Shown here piece by piece: positions 45,864-58,283 of a stretch of DNA of 64,000 nt. The notes beneath the pieces are model-generated. The model searched no databases, was not told the DNA's origin, and saw nothing but the letters and a program-made list of their open reading frames with translations. The stretch comes from Lichina pygmaea (Eukaryota > Ascomycota > Lichinomycetes > Lichinales > Lichinaceae). Position 1 is the stretch's first letter. Every line of letters starts with the position of its first letter. The DNA lies in NCBI GenBank assembly GCA_963422465.1, contig OY730171.1:3844001-3908000 (forward strand). The letters are read 5' to 3'. Made by a program: the position numbers and the translations under genes.

Positions 45864-46809
45864 CGCGTGTCTGTCTTGCCGTCGACTGGCCTCTCCACAA
45901 AGATATTTTGTGCGTTCTGGTGGGACCTGCTTTAGTCAGCAACGGTACCGTACGGTACAGCCACGAGTCTTACGTAAGTCGCCGCCTTACGTATGTGGCC
46001 GTATAAGTTCGCGCCAGCGATCAGCGATGATAAGGCATGCATAGATTGCCCGATCTCGTTTCTGCGCAAGGCAAAAGCTCCTACTGGTCTGTAGTCTTGG
46101 GTGCAGATCAGACAGGGCTTGGTTGACATCGACTGGCTCAAGATGCATCCCGCTCAATTGGGAGCCCGGCCAAGATGCGTCATTGACACCCAAAGTCAGG
46201 GTAGAACCGCCGTAGTTGCATGTGCGCCTTGGAAATACGGACTTAGAAACATCACGTCCGCCGGTTCTCCAAGGGCAGCCATCTGCCCTATAAGGCGAGA
46301 AGTCCAGGACCAGCATTGGATCGAGTCTGCTCAGCCAAGACGTAGAAACGATAAGTTAGAGCTCTCCGAGGTTTCTACCGTACCGAGCATCGAACCACCC
46401 GGTTGCGCATTTTGGCCCAAGTCAATACCTCGCCTCCTGTTGCATTCCTCGCCGCGGGTGGTTGCATATTACAATTCGTAGTGGACCGCCAACGACGCAG
46501 AAAGCCCATTTGTCCAAGGCTTCCGACATCGCATCGTGTCCGGCGACATAATTCTGTCCCTTCGACCAATAGCGAGCTCACCGATTCGAGCACTCCGGTC
46601 CGATACTCGGTTCAATCGCGAAGCTCAGGTCAGCGCGCTGGTTGACGCTGTTGACTGCTCCCTCTCGGCCTTCACCGCCCCGGCCAGCATTGACGACGAC
46701 CCTATTTCATCAGAAGCTTCAAGGAAAAGCGGTTCGTCGCCACTCCTCCGGCTCTTGCGACGGTTCATCCCAACATTCAGTACTGGCGCACCGCGCAAAC
46801 GGGGAAGCC
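45864..46809. promoter_or_regulatory. Bidirectional spacer of FCF2 and HAP5 with CCAAT words
   Basis: CCAAT occurs at 46566-46570, about 240 bp upstream of the HAP5 ATG, and ATTGG (its complement) near 46157 and 46315. Hap5 is a subunit of the CCAAT-binding complex, so autoregulation is conceivable; this is inference. Short upstream frames near 46642 could be leader uORFs. No gene was recognised. Confidence 0.45.
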
Positions 46810-48262
46810 ATGGATCCACAGAATGCGTCAGGCCAGAAGCACGGACAGCAGCAGTCGCGTCAAAAACCAAAGTATGATATCACCAACGGGGGCCATTACG
46901 GTAAGATCCTCCTCTTTGTTCTTTGGCCAGCGTGCTCCCGAGACACCACCCGCCAAGCGTGCGCAGAAATCTCGACGTTCCGACGGCGAGGCAGACGCCC
47001 CGCCGGATCTGATCGGACGGTTGTCGCTAACCTTTCTCCAAAATATCGCAGGCGCGAGCGCGACGGTATAGCTTGGCTTCTCTCCCTTTCTGGCTCGCTC
47101 GAAAGGTTGGAGCCATTGGCTGATGTACGCAGCTCTCCGCACATGGACACGGGACGTCGGCCGATGCATCGACGGGCACATGGGCGAATGTAAGCGGCTC
47201 CGCCTCGATTGCGCGAGAGCAACGTGGCAGTTTGCGACAGAGGCTCACGCGACCTCGCTCGCACAGGTCAGCCAGGGTCTAACGGGCGACTATCGCGACA
47301 TCCTTACGACGTACTGGCAACAGGTGATCGAGCAATTGGAGAATGAGGCGCACGACTACAAGCAGCAGCCGCTGCCCTTGGCGCGGATCAAGAAGGTCAT
47401 GAAGGCCGATCCGGAGGTCAAGATGATCTCTGCCGAGGCTCCCATCCTATTCGCCAAGGGTTGCGACATCTTCATAACCGAGTTGACCATGCGCGCCTGG
47501 ATACATGCAGAGGAGAACAAACGACGGACGCTTCAGCGGTCCGACATCGCCTCAGCTCTGGCGAAGTCGGACATGTTCGATTTCCTGATCGACATCGTAC
47601 CCCGAGAGGAAGCCGTCTCGCACAGCAAAAGAAGCGCGGCGCAGTCGGCCGCGGCCGGCGCGTCTGCCGGCCAACATCCCCAGCATCATCAGCCCCATCA
47701 GGATCAAGCCGGTTCGTCGTCGTCGTGCTCGGTCCATCATCATCCCCAGCAACAGTCCGCACAGACACCGGTAGCAGCAGCGTCAGTGACGGCCGCTGGC
47801 GCCGGCGTCTCGCAGCAACAGGCGCAGCAACAGGCTCATCATATGGCGGCTCATGCGCAACAACAACCACCACCACCATCCGACTACTTGAGCGGCGCCC
47901 ACCACGGCATCGGCCACGAACAAGACTATCGCTCGCAGGCACCAGCGCCCCCGGGAATGTACCCTCCAGGCAATGCCGTGCAATCGAGCGCTGCCGCAGG
48001 AGCCTATGGTCAACCACCGCACCCAGGCCCACAACAACCGTCACATCAGCCGCCGCTCTACAGCGACATGGAGAACATGTACGGGTATGCTAGTATGGGG
48101 CCCCAACAGGTACGAACGACTCCTCTCTCTTTTTTCCTACCCCAAGTGACTCCTGGTTCTCTCTTCCATTCATCACGACTGGCCCTCGGCGGATTGTTGC
48201 AATTCAAGATCCTAAGCTGACAATGTGCACCTCCCTGCATCATACATGCACAGGGCGGATGA
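46810..48262 (+). CDS. HAP5: CCAAT-binding complex subunit Hap5 / NF-YC
   Basis: A histone-fold transcription factor of the Hap2/3/5 complex; 322 residues in three exons (46810-46900, 47241-48109, 48254-48262). The core reads [54 protein letters not shown] and [20 protein letters not shown], then [10 protein letters not shown]. The C-terminal third is Gln/His/Pro/Ala-rich, as in activating NF-YC tails. The first intron is 340 nt, the longest inferred in a host gene here. The last exon adds only GG and the stop. In filamentous fungi the complex also recruits HapX for iron control (family knowledge). Confidence 0.95.
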
Positions 48263-49160
48263 CCGATAGCACCAGAGTTCGAAGCTCACTGGTTTAAAGC
48301 ACCTTTTTCTCTGCTTTTTCGCACATTCGATCTCTCTCTAAATACTTGCTCTTTTCTCGATGTCATTCTGTAAAATAGGAATTTTCGAATGTCCGGGGTA
48401 TCGGAACGCAAAATCAACAACAATCTCGTCCCGAATCACTGTTGCCTCCGTCACATTCCCCAGTCAAGTCCCTCCCCCCCGCCCCCCTTTTTTTAACGAG
48501 CCCAGCCCTTCCTTTCAGTGGCACGCAGGGTGAGGCAGTGCAGCAGGTAAGCGTACGTAGGAAGGTGCTGTGTCGCAACTCTGAGTTTTAAAAGAACTGG
48601 AATACCATACCATCACCGACGACTGGGTACGAGGCAGAAACGTACACACACTCTCTCTCTGCTCTCTGGGCTCTTCCCACCTTGCTCTTTCTTGTATCCC
48701 CCACAGACGAAGTCTCCAGCAGCGCTGCCCACACCGCTGAGCAAGTCAGTGATGCAGACCAGGGAGGGATATCAGTTTTTTTTTTTCTTTCTTTCTTTCT
48801 TTCCTTCTTTCCAGAGGTTTGCAAAGATCGCAAGGCAAATCCTCTTTTACGATCCAGAGGACCATCTTCCTTGCGTTGAGAAGTATTGTACAGTAAGTAG
48901 AACGAGCGAGGTTTACGGTCGTCGCCAGCTGCTGAACGCCACTCTCATACCTACTTCCATACCTACTTCCGTACGTACGGAACATTCTTACATATGTACG
49001 TATGTACGTAACGTATCTACTGGTATAGTACGATAGTAGACCACTGCACTCCCTCACCAAGAAGCCTCCAAAGATCAAAGAGCCTTGAACCCCCTAGAAC
49101 CAAAAACAACTGATATATCCCGAGAACAAGAATAAAAATAAAAACCGTCCAAAAGAATGT
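48263..49160. other. Intergenic, HAP5 3' region
   Basis: Contains a T/TTTC run at about 48776-48811, a C/T-rich block near 48472-48495 and ACGTACGT words near 48968-49010. No gene was recognised. Confidence 0.55.
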
Positions 49161-49270
49161 TGAGAGCTATGCGATTCGAACGCATGAGGGCTATGCCCAT
49201 GAGAAATCTGGGCAAGGAAATATCACGTGATTCCTTGAGTCCCACGCCTTAACCACTCGGCCAAACTCCC
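49161..49270 (-). tRNA. tRNA-Leu (anticodon CAA) with intron
   Basis: The minus strand folds as a type II tRNA. The 7-bp acceptor stem GGGAGTT pairs with AGCTCTC before discriminator A. The D arm is GGCCGAGTGGTTAAGGC, the anticodon stem TGGGA pairs with TCTCA, the variable arm is GGGC-ATA-GCCC, and the T arm is ATGCG-TTCGAAT-CGCAT. The anticodon CAA is at 49235-49237. A 28-nt intron (about 49206-49233) follows base 37; its CCTTG can pair with CAAGG at the anticodon, as is usual in pre-tRNA-Leu(CAA). T runs just downstream (49151-49154 and beyond, as A on plus) fit a Pol III terminator. Confidence 0.95.
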
Positions 49271-49749
49271 TCAGTTGCTGTGATTGAAAATTTTGTATCT
49301 TATTTGTATGAATAAAACTCAAAGAGTCTGTGGATGCTGACGTAAGTAGCTCTGGAGGTCCGGATACGGAAGGTACGTCCGTCCAAGGTACACAACTACA
49401 GGTGCACCGGCACGGCACGACCAATTGCTCGAGGGGAGAGATGATGCCAGTCAATTCAAAGATAGATGCATCGCTCGTCCACGACAACATAGTAAGTGAC
49501 GACATGTTCATATACAAGATGCTGGGTGTAACGCATACAGCGGACGTCCAAACGTCTCAAGTCCAAAGACGTTCAAAAAAAAAGGCTCTTGACTGAATAG
49601 GGCGTCAGGAGACGACGGTGAAAGACATAAGTACGTCACAGATTCATGCCCAGCCGCGAGGAGAATGCGCTGAGCTTCTCGTTCATGGTCGACGGCTGTT
49701 GGACGGTATGCGTGAGTCTAGAATGCAGAAGTCAGTTCAAAAGGAGAAT
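49271..49749. other. Spacer between tRNA-Leu and SEC15 3' end
   Basis: A 479-bp spacer with no recognised gene. Confidence 0.5.
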
Positions 49750-52516
49750 CTACAGAGCGACAAGGAAGGGCAAGTGGGCGCGTGGGAGTTTGGAGGGGTC
49801 GTACTTCTCAAGCAGCGCCGGCCCGTTCATGGGGTCGACCCGGCCGTACTTCTTGTTCCGAGTGGCCACGTCGTAGTACTCGTCGCTGTTGGACGATCGC
49901 ATCAGCTGCGTCGTCTGCTGTAGCTCGTCGAGATTCTCTTTTAGGATCGGCACGTCCAGGCCGTCGACGAACTCGGAAAGATAGTCGACGTCCTTGGCGA
50001 GCGCGGCCACTCCGTTCGGGTTGATGGTTCTGACGTCTGAGGAAAGAGGAAGCGCCTTGATGTGCGTGGAATCAGCTGACTAAACAAAAGTGCAAGGTGC
50101 CGAGAGTGCTTACGAGAATCCTAGCCGCAGCATGACTCAGAGCGTCAAAGTAGATCAGCTCTTTGATCTCCCGGGGAAGACCTAGCAGAGTCGAGCTCAT
50201 GATGTTCGAGAGGTATCGTGTCAGGGTCTGCATGTAGTTGCTCGGCTCCGATTCCAATGTCGTGGCCATCCTTGAGATGGCGATGTTAGCCTTGCCTTCT
50301 CGGCTTCGTCATTGACCGGTACCTACCAGTCGTATTCGGCGGTCTCGATGAGATCGTCAATCTTCGAGTTGACGAGCTCGAAAATGCGCTTCTCGGCCGT
50401 TTTCTTGTGGCCCCTGAACGCTTCGGTGGCTCGCAAAACGACAGGCCCTCCTGTTGACGGAGACGAGCGCGCATCCGCCAGTAGCTGTTCCAGCTCCCGA
50501 CAAGCAGTTTCAAAGTGTTCGAGGTTGATCAGAATCTGGACTATCTGCCCGAGATACTGCGAGTTGAGACGTTCGACCAGGGAGTGGCAGACATTGTCTG
50601 CGAGAAGCTCATCGAGAGACTTCTGGTGTGTCAGATAAAAAAGTCAGTGTATACAAGTGTTCGGCTCTCGAAAAGTACCTCTTTCAAAGTCTCGTCCAAC
50701 ACGCTTGGATGCTGGAAGTGGTCGTCGGAGAAGAAGTAGAACTGATTGAGAAAGTTTCTGATGTTGATGCAGCTGAGGGGATACATCTGCGAGAACGGAA
50801 AGACGAAAGGGAAGCTTGTCATGACATTCATCAGCTCTCGATCGAACGGAGCCAGGTGGTAGACGTACTTGATCTCTTCTCGTTCCTTGTCTGGCACATA
50901 CCAGCTCACGTTGACCACCTTATCGTACTGTTCCAGGTTGTTGACCGGCATCGGCATGTAGTCGTCAGTCGACACGATCTTGGGATTTGTTAGCCCAGCG
51001 CCGCCATGTGGCCACGGAGAAGCCAGGCCCTATTTACCTCCTGAAAGTCATCGCCAAAGCGCTTCTTCAGCAGCTCCGCGTACTCTTTGAACAGAGTCAA
51101 CAAGAAAGCGTCAAGTGCTTGCACCGAATAACCCCAGCCCTGAACAACTTCACGTGTCAGAGCACATCGCATCGCCGCCGAGACGGGTAGGAACGCTGAC
51201 CACCATGGTTTGAATGAACAAGGCGACAATGCCTTTGATCTTTAGCAATACTTCCGTACTGTCCACAGTGCCGAGCGCCTTGGATATTAAAGTGATCGCA
51301 GTCTGGCACATTGAATCCCAAAACTCCTCAACCTGAACCGTTCAAATTCGCCATTAGACCGCAACGAGGCCCGCAGGTAATCTATTCAGCATCGAGGACA
51401 AGCACTCACATCTACCGGGGACCTCAAATTCTGAACCTTCTTCATGGTCACCTTCTCCACGATTGCAAAGCCGGCAATCCCTTCAAGAAGTCCGCTTAAG
51501 CTAGTGTCATCTTCATCCGTCAGGTTGATCGACGGTGGCAGGAGCAGTTCCTTCTGCTGCCGTCGTGTGGCAGCATACTCGGCCCGGAACTTGTCACTGC
51601 GACCGAGAGCCTCGTGGATATGAAGGCACTCGAAGAGAGGTGAAAAGTCAACCTGGACCTCTTCGTTGTCCAGCACGTCGAACTCCTCCATCTCATCCGA
51701 TACCAACTCGATCGCAGAGTTCAACTTGACGCTGCCTAGGTGAGGTGTCTTCTCGGCTCGTTCTTTCTGGCGGTTGCGACGAAGCTCGGTATGATAGAAG
51801 GCAACCTCGCCTAGAAACTGGGCGGTTTCTCGGATGCGATACAGCCAAGTGTTCAGATCGGTCATGACTGCGTCCGAGATGAGCTTTTGGGTCGCAGGCA
51901 CTGACGCTCGGATCAGGTCTGCCAGTTTGTACCGGGTGATCTGCCTCAGATGGACACTCTGAAGCTCATCCAGCGTACGCAAGGCTCCATAATGGTTTTT
52001 CTTGGCCAGAAGCTCATGCACATAGTTCGCCAAGCGCAGCACCTCCAGGCAGCTGTTAAGCGCTTGGGTCGCCTCGTCGATGTTCTGCCGCACATTTCGC
52101 GATTCGACCAGGGCCTTCTTCTGCTCCAGCAGCCGCTCCGTACTGGCCTGAATGGACTCGTTCAGCTTCAGGATGTCGGACGTTAGCTGTCCGGTGCCTT
52201 CGCGAACGCGCAGCAGCTGGTCGACCGAGGTTATGAACTCTTGGTGATTCGTATTGCACATTCGCTCAATCTCGGACTCTCGCTGATCCGATATCTGCGC
52301 CAGGCACTGAAGCAGCCGCGGAACTCCATTGGAAGCGCTCGCCTTCCTAATGGCTGGGATCAGTTGGTCCAGATAATCGGCATCTGTGGCAGAGACGACG
52401 ACCTAACATCAAGTTCAATCAACCAGTTAGCTCGGCCCAAAGCAACAGTGGCAAGGCTGGCCTACCTGTTGGGCTGCATGCGCAAGGTCGTCTGCAGGGT
52501 CATCCGGGAAAGCCAT
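49750..52516 (-). CDS. SEC15: Exocyst complex subunit Sec15
   Basis: A subunit of the exocyst, which tethers secretory vesicles to the plasma membrane and binds Rab Sec4; 777 residues. Eight exons: 52516-52466, 52402-51410, 51332-51204, 51139-51038, 50978-50679, 50622-50327, 50270-50114, 50055-49750; all phases agree. The N-terminal part (DADYLDQLIPAIRKAS, HQEFITSVDQLLRVREGTGQ) leads into a coiled coil. The C-terminal helical repeats include QALDAFLLTLFKEYAELLKK, YMPMPVNNLEQYDKVVNVSW, FPFSQMYPLSCINIRNFLNQFYFF-type segments and NGVAALAKDVDYLSEFVDGL. The start gives MAFPDDPADDLAHAAQQ; the frame stays open upstream but has no ATG. Confidence 0.95.
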
Positions 52517-53885
52517 GTCGAGCCCTTTGACACGGTAGTGGGCGATCCTCGATAGCTTATGCCCTCTCGTCTCGAGCTTCTTCAGCGTACAACATGACTT
52601 GTCTCGTGGAAGCGCGAGCTTGTCATCTCCCCTCTGGAGAAGGTGAGAGGTTCACGGTTGAGTTGAGCCCAATATTTCGCATTACCACAGTGTCGATTGA
52701 ATGCGACATGGTTGGTGGTGGTTGTTGTTTTGGGACTAACAAATAGGTTTCGCAAGTTGCAAGCAGGCCTAGCTATGAGCCGCAACAGGTAGCACTGGGC
52801 GGCTGACTAAGCGGCCGCTGTCAAGATTCTAGAAATACATACTCGTATTAGGCTGGGGCAATGATCAGACAGACGCCACGTCAAGGCTTTCCCGGAAGAA
52901 TATTTTCCCATTCCGCCATCAGGAGACAATGGCAGGAAAAACGCTTAATCCGAGAATAACGCTAACAGCTATAGCTTCAAGATGCGGCTCTATTTGGGGC
53001 ACGTGCCCTGGCGCTTGGCGCGTCTGCACGGGGCACGGGCCTCCATTGGCTATAACAGCCAATTGGACGAGTCAGATGGTAAGACGGTCTGGGAGCCTGA
53101 GCCCCGCAGGCTTCTGCCGCTGGGCCTGGGCATCACCTCATCTCCTCCCACTCGCTCCTTTGTTCCCCCCTGCTTGCAACAACACTTCACAAACGCATCG
53201 TCCGCTCTTGGATCGCCCACATATCCATTGCCAGTCATTCTTGGTCCTCCACCAGTCCCGCTTTCTCTTCCGCAACCTCACCTTCGTCTTCTCCAACTGC
53301 CTTACCACAGCCCATCAGGCTTCATCCAGACTCTTCGGATATCACTCAGCTTACAGCTCTCTGCTTCGCCGATTGACTCTGGTCAATAGCCAAGGACAAG
53401 GAGTCTTTGGATAGCTAGGCAGGCGTCGAAAAGCTATCCGGATCAACTTGCTGGCCGAAGCAGCTTGGTTTCCTTCCCAGCCTCCTCAATTTCGTCCGTT
53501 CAATAAAGACACCTTCCCCACCCCGCAGGCTTCTTCTTCTTCATCCTCTTCCTTTCTTCTCCACAACACTCTCGTCGTCTTGTCACCAACATTCCACACT
53601 ACTGCCTTTGATCGCATCCAATTCCCGCGATATCCATCAAATCCCGTCCCACTACTACCATCTTCTGCTTCCCCAGCAATATTCTACATTGCTTCGATCA
53701 CCGCTCGTGTCCCTACACCGATCGCTCCGCCAGCCTCAAGCCTGCTCGGAGGTCAAGTGCGGCTTCTTGGCAAGCACATTTCGTCATACTCGTTGGTCGC
53801 AGGCTTCTTGGCTGCGGCATCATTCTCCCATCCGGACCACTCAATTGATCCAGATATTCTCTCTCATTCTATCCGATCAGCAGAC
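52517..53885. promoter_or_regulatory. Bidirectional spacer with CCAAT pair and CT-rich leader
   Basis: Divergent spacer between SEC15 and the Mei2-type gene. ATTGG at 53045-53049 and the palindromic CCAATTGG at 53059-53066 lie 10 bp apart, about 820 bp upstream of the Mei2-type ATG. The stretch 53480-53860 is CT-rich, as is common in long fungal leaders. A long open frame through it has no ATG before 53886. Confidence 0.5.
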
Positions 53886-56800
53886 ATGCCTTCCAACGGT
53901 ATCCACTCTGCTCCGGCGGCCGACTCTCCCTCAACGTCGGGTGGGACCAAGTCCCCCTACACGACACCACCGAGCGCGCTCACTTCGGGAGACGGCCGCG
54001 ACGCCGCCGACATGATCGGATCCGGTGCTACTGGGACCAAGATCGACTCTCCGGAGGCCAATGCGGTTCCTCTGGACTTCAAGATTGCGGCTGCTATCAT
54101 GGCCAATGCCCCGGGTGAACCTGGCGACAACGCCCAGTTTGCCTCCGCCGTGGGCCGAATGACCGATCCTTTCGTGACCAGCACCACCATCAAGGGCAAG
54201 GGCAAAGCCCTAGCTGTCGATAGCCCAAAGGGGAAATATGAGCAAAAGCTTTCGGCCACGGCCTGTTGCTTCACCCCCTCCGGAAACCTTACCAACTTCG
54301 GAAATAACACGGCCAAGTCTCTCGGGTCGCTGTTCGTCAACAAAGATACCATTACGGATAACACGAACGGAGTAGCCGCTGGAGCCATCGCCACATCGGG
54401 AGGAAATAACACCGCGGTCGCTCTCACGAACCCGTGTGTTGTCAACGGGTCCACTCCGGCTGTTTACTACGTCAAGGCCGCCGGGGTCGGCGGTACTGCG
54501 CTCGGAGATGGATCTGCCGCCCCTATGGCTCCGACCTTCGCTGGGTACGCGACCGGAAAGACGGTTGTTGGCATCGTCGTTCTCAACTACCATCCGGAGA
54601 CCGTCCGGGCCGACCCGACGGTCATGCATCTCCTGAACAACTTCGCCGTGGTATGTTCCGTCTCAAAACCTAGACCGCCTTGATGGTACCCATTCTACGG
54701 ACGTGCAGAATGCTAATTCGCCTTCAGGCAAAGGGACGCATGGGCCCTCGCCCAGATTTCGCCCTGGACCGCACCGTTCACGGTCAGCTGCGCGTCGAGT
54801 GCTTCGAGCTTCCAAACCTGGATGAGGTATCGCTGTTCATCCGCGACCAATACCCGGAGTGGTCCTTGGGTGACTTCAACGTCACCCCTGTAAGTGTCAT
54901 CTTTCGCGCTCGCAACGTCGCCGCGTCGACCCTTTCTAATCTGACGTCGTCTTCAACCTTTCTAGAAATTACGCTTCCATGTCTACGCGGCCGCCGACCC
55001 GAAGGTCGTGCACGTGCTCGTCAGGTACGAAGGCCCGGCGAATAGCTTCGACGACGAAGCGTTCGACAAGTCGGCTCGTGTCGTTTTCAAGCGATACGGG
55101 CACGTCAAGAAATGGGAGCGTGTCGCTGTGTTCGGCATCGACGGCGCGGGATGGAACTGCTACTACCAGGAGGCCGACTCATCTCAGGATGCCATCAAGC
55201 ATCTGCACTGTCACGAAACGGCTGTAAGTGACGGACGTCTTCCGCACTCAGAAAACGCAGAGCGATCGAATGCCATTCCAGCTCCTCTTGGCCCGGTTTG
55301 CTAACCCCGGGCTCGGGCAGGACGTCGAGCCTTATATGGCTTCTTCTTGGCATGGCAAAAAGGCCCTCCCGTTCGTGCGGATGATCCACTTTCGGCGTGG
55401 CCCGCTCAATCCCATGGCAGCAATTGACAGCGTTACCACGAGCCTGGGTAACGTGCGCATGGGTTCGATTGAGACTCCGATTGCTGGGAGCAGCATCGGC
55501 CAGTTCGCCAGCCCGGCGGGGTCTCCCGGCGTGATCGGTCAAGAGCGGTTTGGCCTCACCTTGATGCCGCTCAACCGTCAGCGCCCGGCCGGTACTCGTC
55601 GCTCGAGCAGCGCGGCCAACTCTCGTCGCGGCAGCGATGCTGGGCCTAACCACCATCACAACATGGTGGACGTCGGACGCATCAGAGAGGGCTTGGACGT
55701 TAGGACCACCGTAAGTCTGCATTGGGGCCTGGTCTCCTGTCTCCAACGCTCATACTCAGTCTTTCGTCTCCAGATCATGTTGCGCAACATTCCGAACAAA
55801 CTCGATCAGGTACGTTAGAATCGGCATCATGGGAAGGAAATGCGTGCTAAAGCAATCATCAGCCCATGCTGAAGTCCATCGTGGACGAGACGAGTCATGG
55901 CAAGTACGACTTCATGTACTTGCGCATCGGTAAGTGCTACACAAAACTTTTGCGGGTCAGCCGTCGACCGAGCTAATGTTTCGGGGGAGCCAGATTTCGC
56001 AAACAATTGCAAGTAAGTCACGGTCTCGCCCAACTGGCCTACCGAAGTTGCTGATGAATTAGTGTTGGCTACGCCTTCATCAACTTCGAAGATGTGAGTT
56101 TTCTTCGCCCAGCGCGCTTGCGGTGCTCTGCTTGCTGACATCAACCAGCCGTACCACATCATCGATGTGAGTGCCCGGTTAGGCTGTTTCCCAGTAGCTC
56201 TACCGTCTTTGCTAAATCCAGGTCAGTTCGTCAAGGCCAGAGCTGGCTACAGATGGTAAGCAGAATATGTGAGGACAGACTGAAGAATTTTCACTCACAG
56301 CCATAGGAACTGCTTCAACAGCGACAAGATCGCCGAGGTCTCGTATGCCAGTAAGTGTCCCCTCCTGCCTGGCGCTAGCGGCTCTCTGACTCGCGAGTAG
56401 CTATCCAAGGCAAGGATTGCCTCGTTCAGAAGTTCCGCAACAGTTCCGTCATGCTCGAGAACCCTTCGTTCCGCCCGAAGGTACCACGATGAGTTCCTTT
56501 ATATACTTCTACCTTTTGGCTGACCACCTCAGGTGTTCCACGCCGGCACGGGGCCTCTTGCTGGAACCGAAGACAATTTCCCGGGTCCGGACAACAACTC
56601 GAAGATGCGACGCAGCGTTGAGAATGCAGCCCATGTTGGTGCGTGTGGTCTTGCCAGCTCGACTTGGTCGTAGAGCGTTACTGACTCGGGTGCAACAGGC
56701 CTTTTTGCTCCTGGGGGAGGTCAGAACCCCCGCCATGACCAGCGTCGCCGGCGTTCGCAGTTCGATCGGGGCACCCGCCTTGCTCAGATCGAGGAGGCCA

Positions 56801-56949
56801 ACGGATACGTTCATCCGAACATGGGCCGTCTTTCATTGGTTCCAGTGATGCATCAGCCCGCCTCGGCTTCTACCCACACGGCCACGACGGATGAGGACCA
56901 TGAGGATACCGCGCCGGTTGCTGGACCGTCTGGAACCCACGGATACTGA
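53886..56949 (+). CDS. Mei2-type RNA-binding protein
   Basis: A 764-residue protein whose C-terminal RNA-recognition motif is of the Mei2 class (about residues 539-650): IMLRNIPNKLDQ, SHGKYDFMYLRIDFANNCN, VGYAFINFEDPYHIIDF, ARAGYRWNCFNSDKIAEVSY and LVQKFRNSSVMLENPSFRPK. An upstream RRM-like region (about 270-395) includes LRVECFELPNLDEVSLFI. The N-terminus is Ser/Thr/Gly-rich. Fourteen exons have consistent phases: 53886-54650, 54728-54889, 54966-55223, 55282-55710, 55774-55809, 55863-55929, 55994-56012, 56063-56093, 56149-56166, 56227-56255, 56307-56350, 56401-56480, 56533-56638, 56699-56949. Those of 19 and 18 nt are microexons inside the RRM. Mei2 drives meiotic entry in fission yeast; the role here is inferred. 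Confidence 0.93.
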
Positions 56950-58283
56950 TTGCCGTCGGATGGACGTTCCTCAACAGCATCGATGATGCTAACCAATCCG
57001 GAGGATTTGAGACTGGATTTCTTTTTTCTTTTTGCTTCACGGATGATGATGCACGTGCATTGAAGGTTTCCTTATCTACTTCTTAGGTCGTTCAGCCGGG
57101 TCTTCGTCATGAAGATTTCGACCATGAAAGAGGCTATCTTTTTGTTTCTGTTTCTTCTGGTCGTCGCATCCTCGGAGCCTTCCCGTTGATCAATCCCATC
57201 CTCGTTGCTTCCAGCGGGACCCACAAGGAGCCTCTCTCTCTCTCGTCATCCGGACCCACTCCACTGACCCTTCTGATGACTTTCCGCTTCGCCCGACGCT
57301 CAGTGGGCCGCCACTCATTACGTCTCCTCTCAACGGCCCTGGACCTCCCGCTTTCTGACGGCGTAGTAGAATATGCATGCTCGACGCTGAACTTCTTGCG
57401 AAAAGCTTGAATTATACCGTCCGGATCCGATCAAGACGTGAATCATAGCAGATCCGCTCATGGACTGTGCCTACCGGAGCTCTATCATTCCCCTTTTCCT
57501 TCGTTGGGGACCTTTGACGTGCCATTACCTCGGGATCCTACCCTCGTTCTTCCTCCATCAACTTCACGATCTATCATATTTTAGAATGGCATATGGTCCC
57601 TTCTATCATCTGCAGCTGCCAGATTGTTGGAGATGCTGATGTGATGGTTTTGGATCACGCAACCAGCATTACTCTCACTCTAGGTACACGCGAGCGGGTG
57701 CTATGACGGTCTCTTCCACTATCCATTTTCTTGAAATCCAGGACTTCCATCCAAGGCATGACTTCCTAGAAGATCCGCAAGATGCAGAAACTCTCCATTC
57801 CGGATTCCTCAGAAGTTAGACTTGCTTTTCAGTGGTTCACAACTTGCAGTGTCCCTTACACTGGAGCTCTTGTAGTATATCAAGTAATCAGCTCTAGGAC
57901 TAGCTCCGACAATAGAAGCATCAATCTATGTTTTAGTTTGTGTTTATTGGCTGTAGAGGGTAGTTTCGAATACGTAGTCCATCGCGGAGGTTGGTGTGGC
58001 AGATAGCTGGGCATCCAAGGTGACTTATTGGAAAACGTAATTTTAGCCGGCCTACGTATCTGTGGATCGTACACGAGACGTGAGTGTATGCCTTTTTGGC
58101 AGCATCCTTGAAGGAGTAGATTATGTTGTTGGCTCAAATAAGGCAATTACACATCGTAAAGTAAATACTTCAGGCCTTTCTTCTCCGGTATATTGAATTT
58201 CTAGACCATCACCGTATCCAACCCCACATTCCCACCCCCTCCAGCGCCTAAATCAACGAGCCGAGCCGAGCCAAGCCATTAGA
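56950..58283. other. Intergenic, Mei2-type gene 3' region
   Basis: A 1.33-kb AT-mixed spacer; no gene, RNA or repeat recognised. Confidence 0.5.

Noticed and set aside
46642-47193. 183-codon plus frame running from the HAP5 leader through exon 1 into intron 1
   Set aside because: It is in a different frame from the histone-fold exon and shows no family features; kept only as possible leader uORFs.
47461-48093. Long frames on both strands over the HAP5 tail
   Set aside because: Products of CAG/CAC-rich repeats read in other frames; the NF-YC histone fold fixes the true frame.
53448-53885. N-terminal extension of the Mei2-type protein through the CT-rich leader
   Set aside because: The frame is open, but there is no ATG before 53886 and the residues look like translated CT-rich leader.
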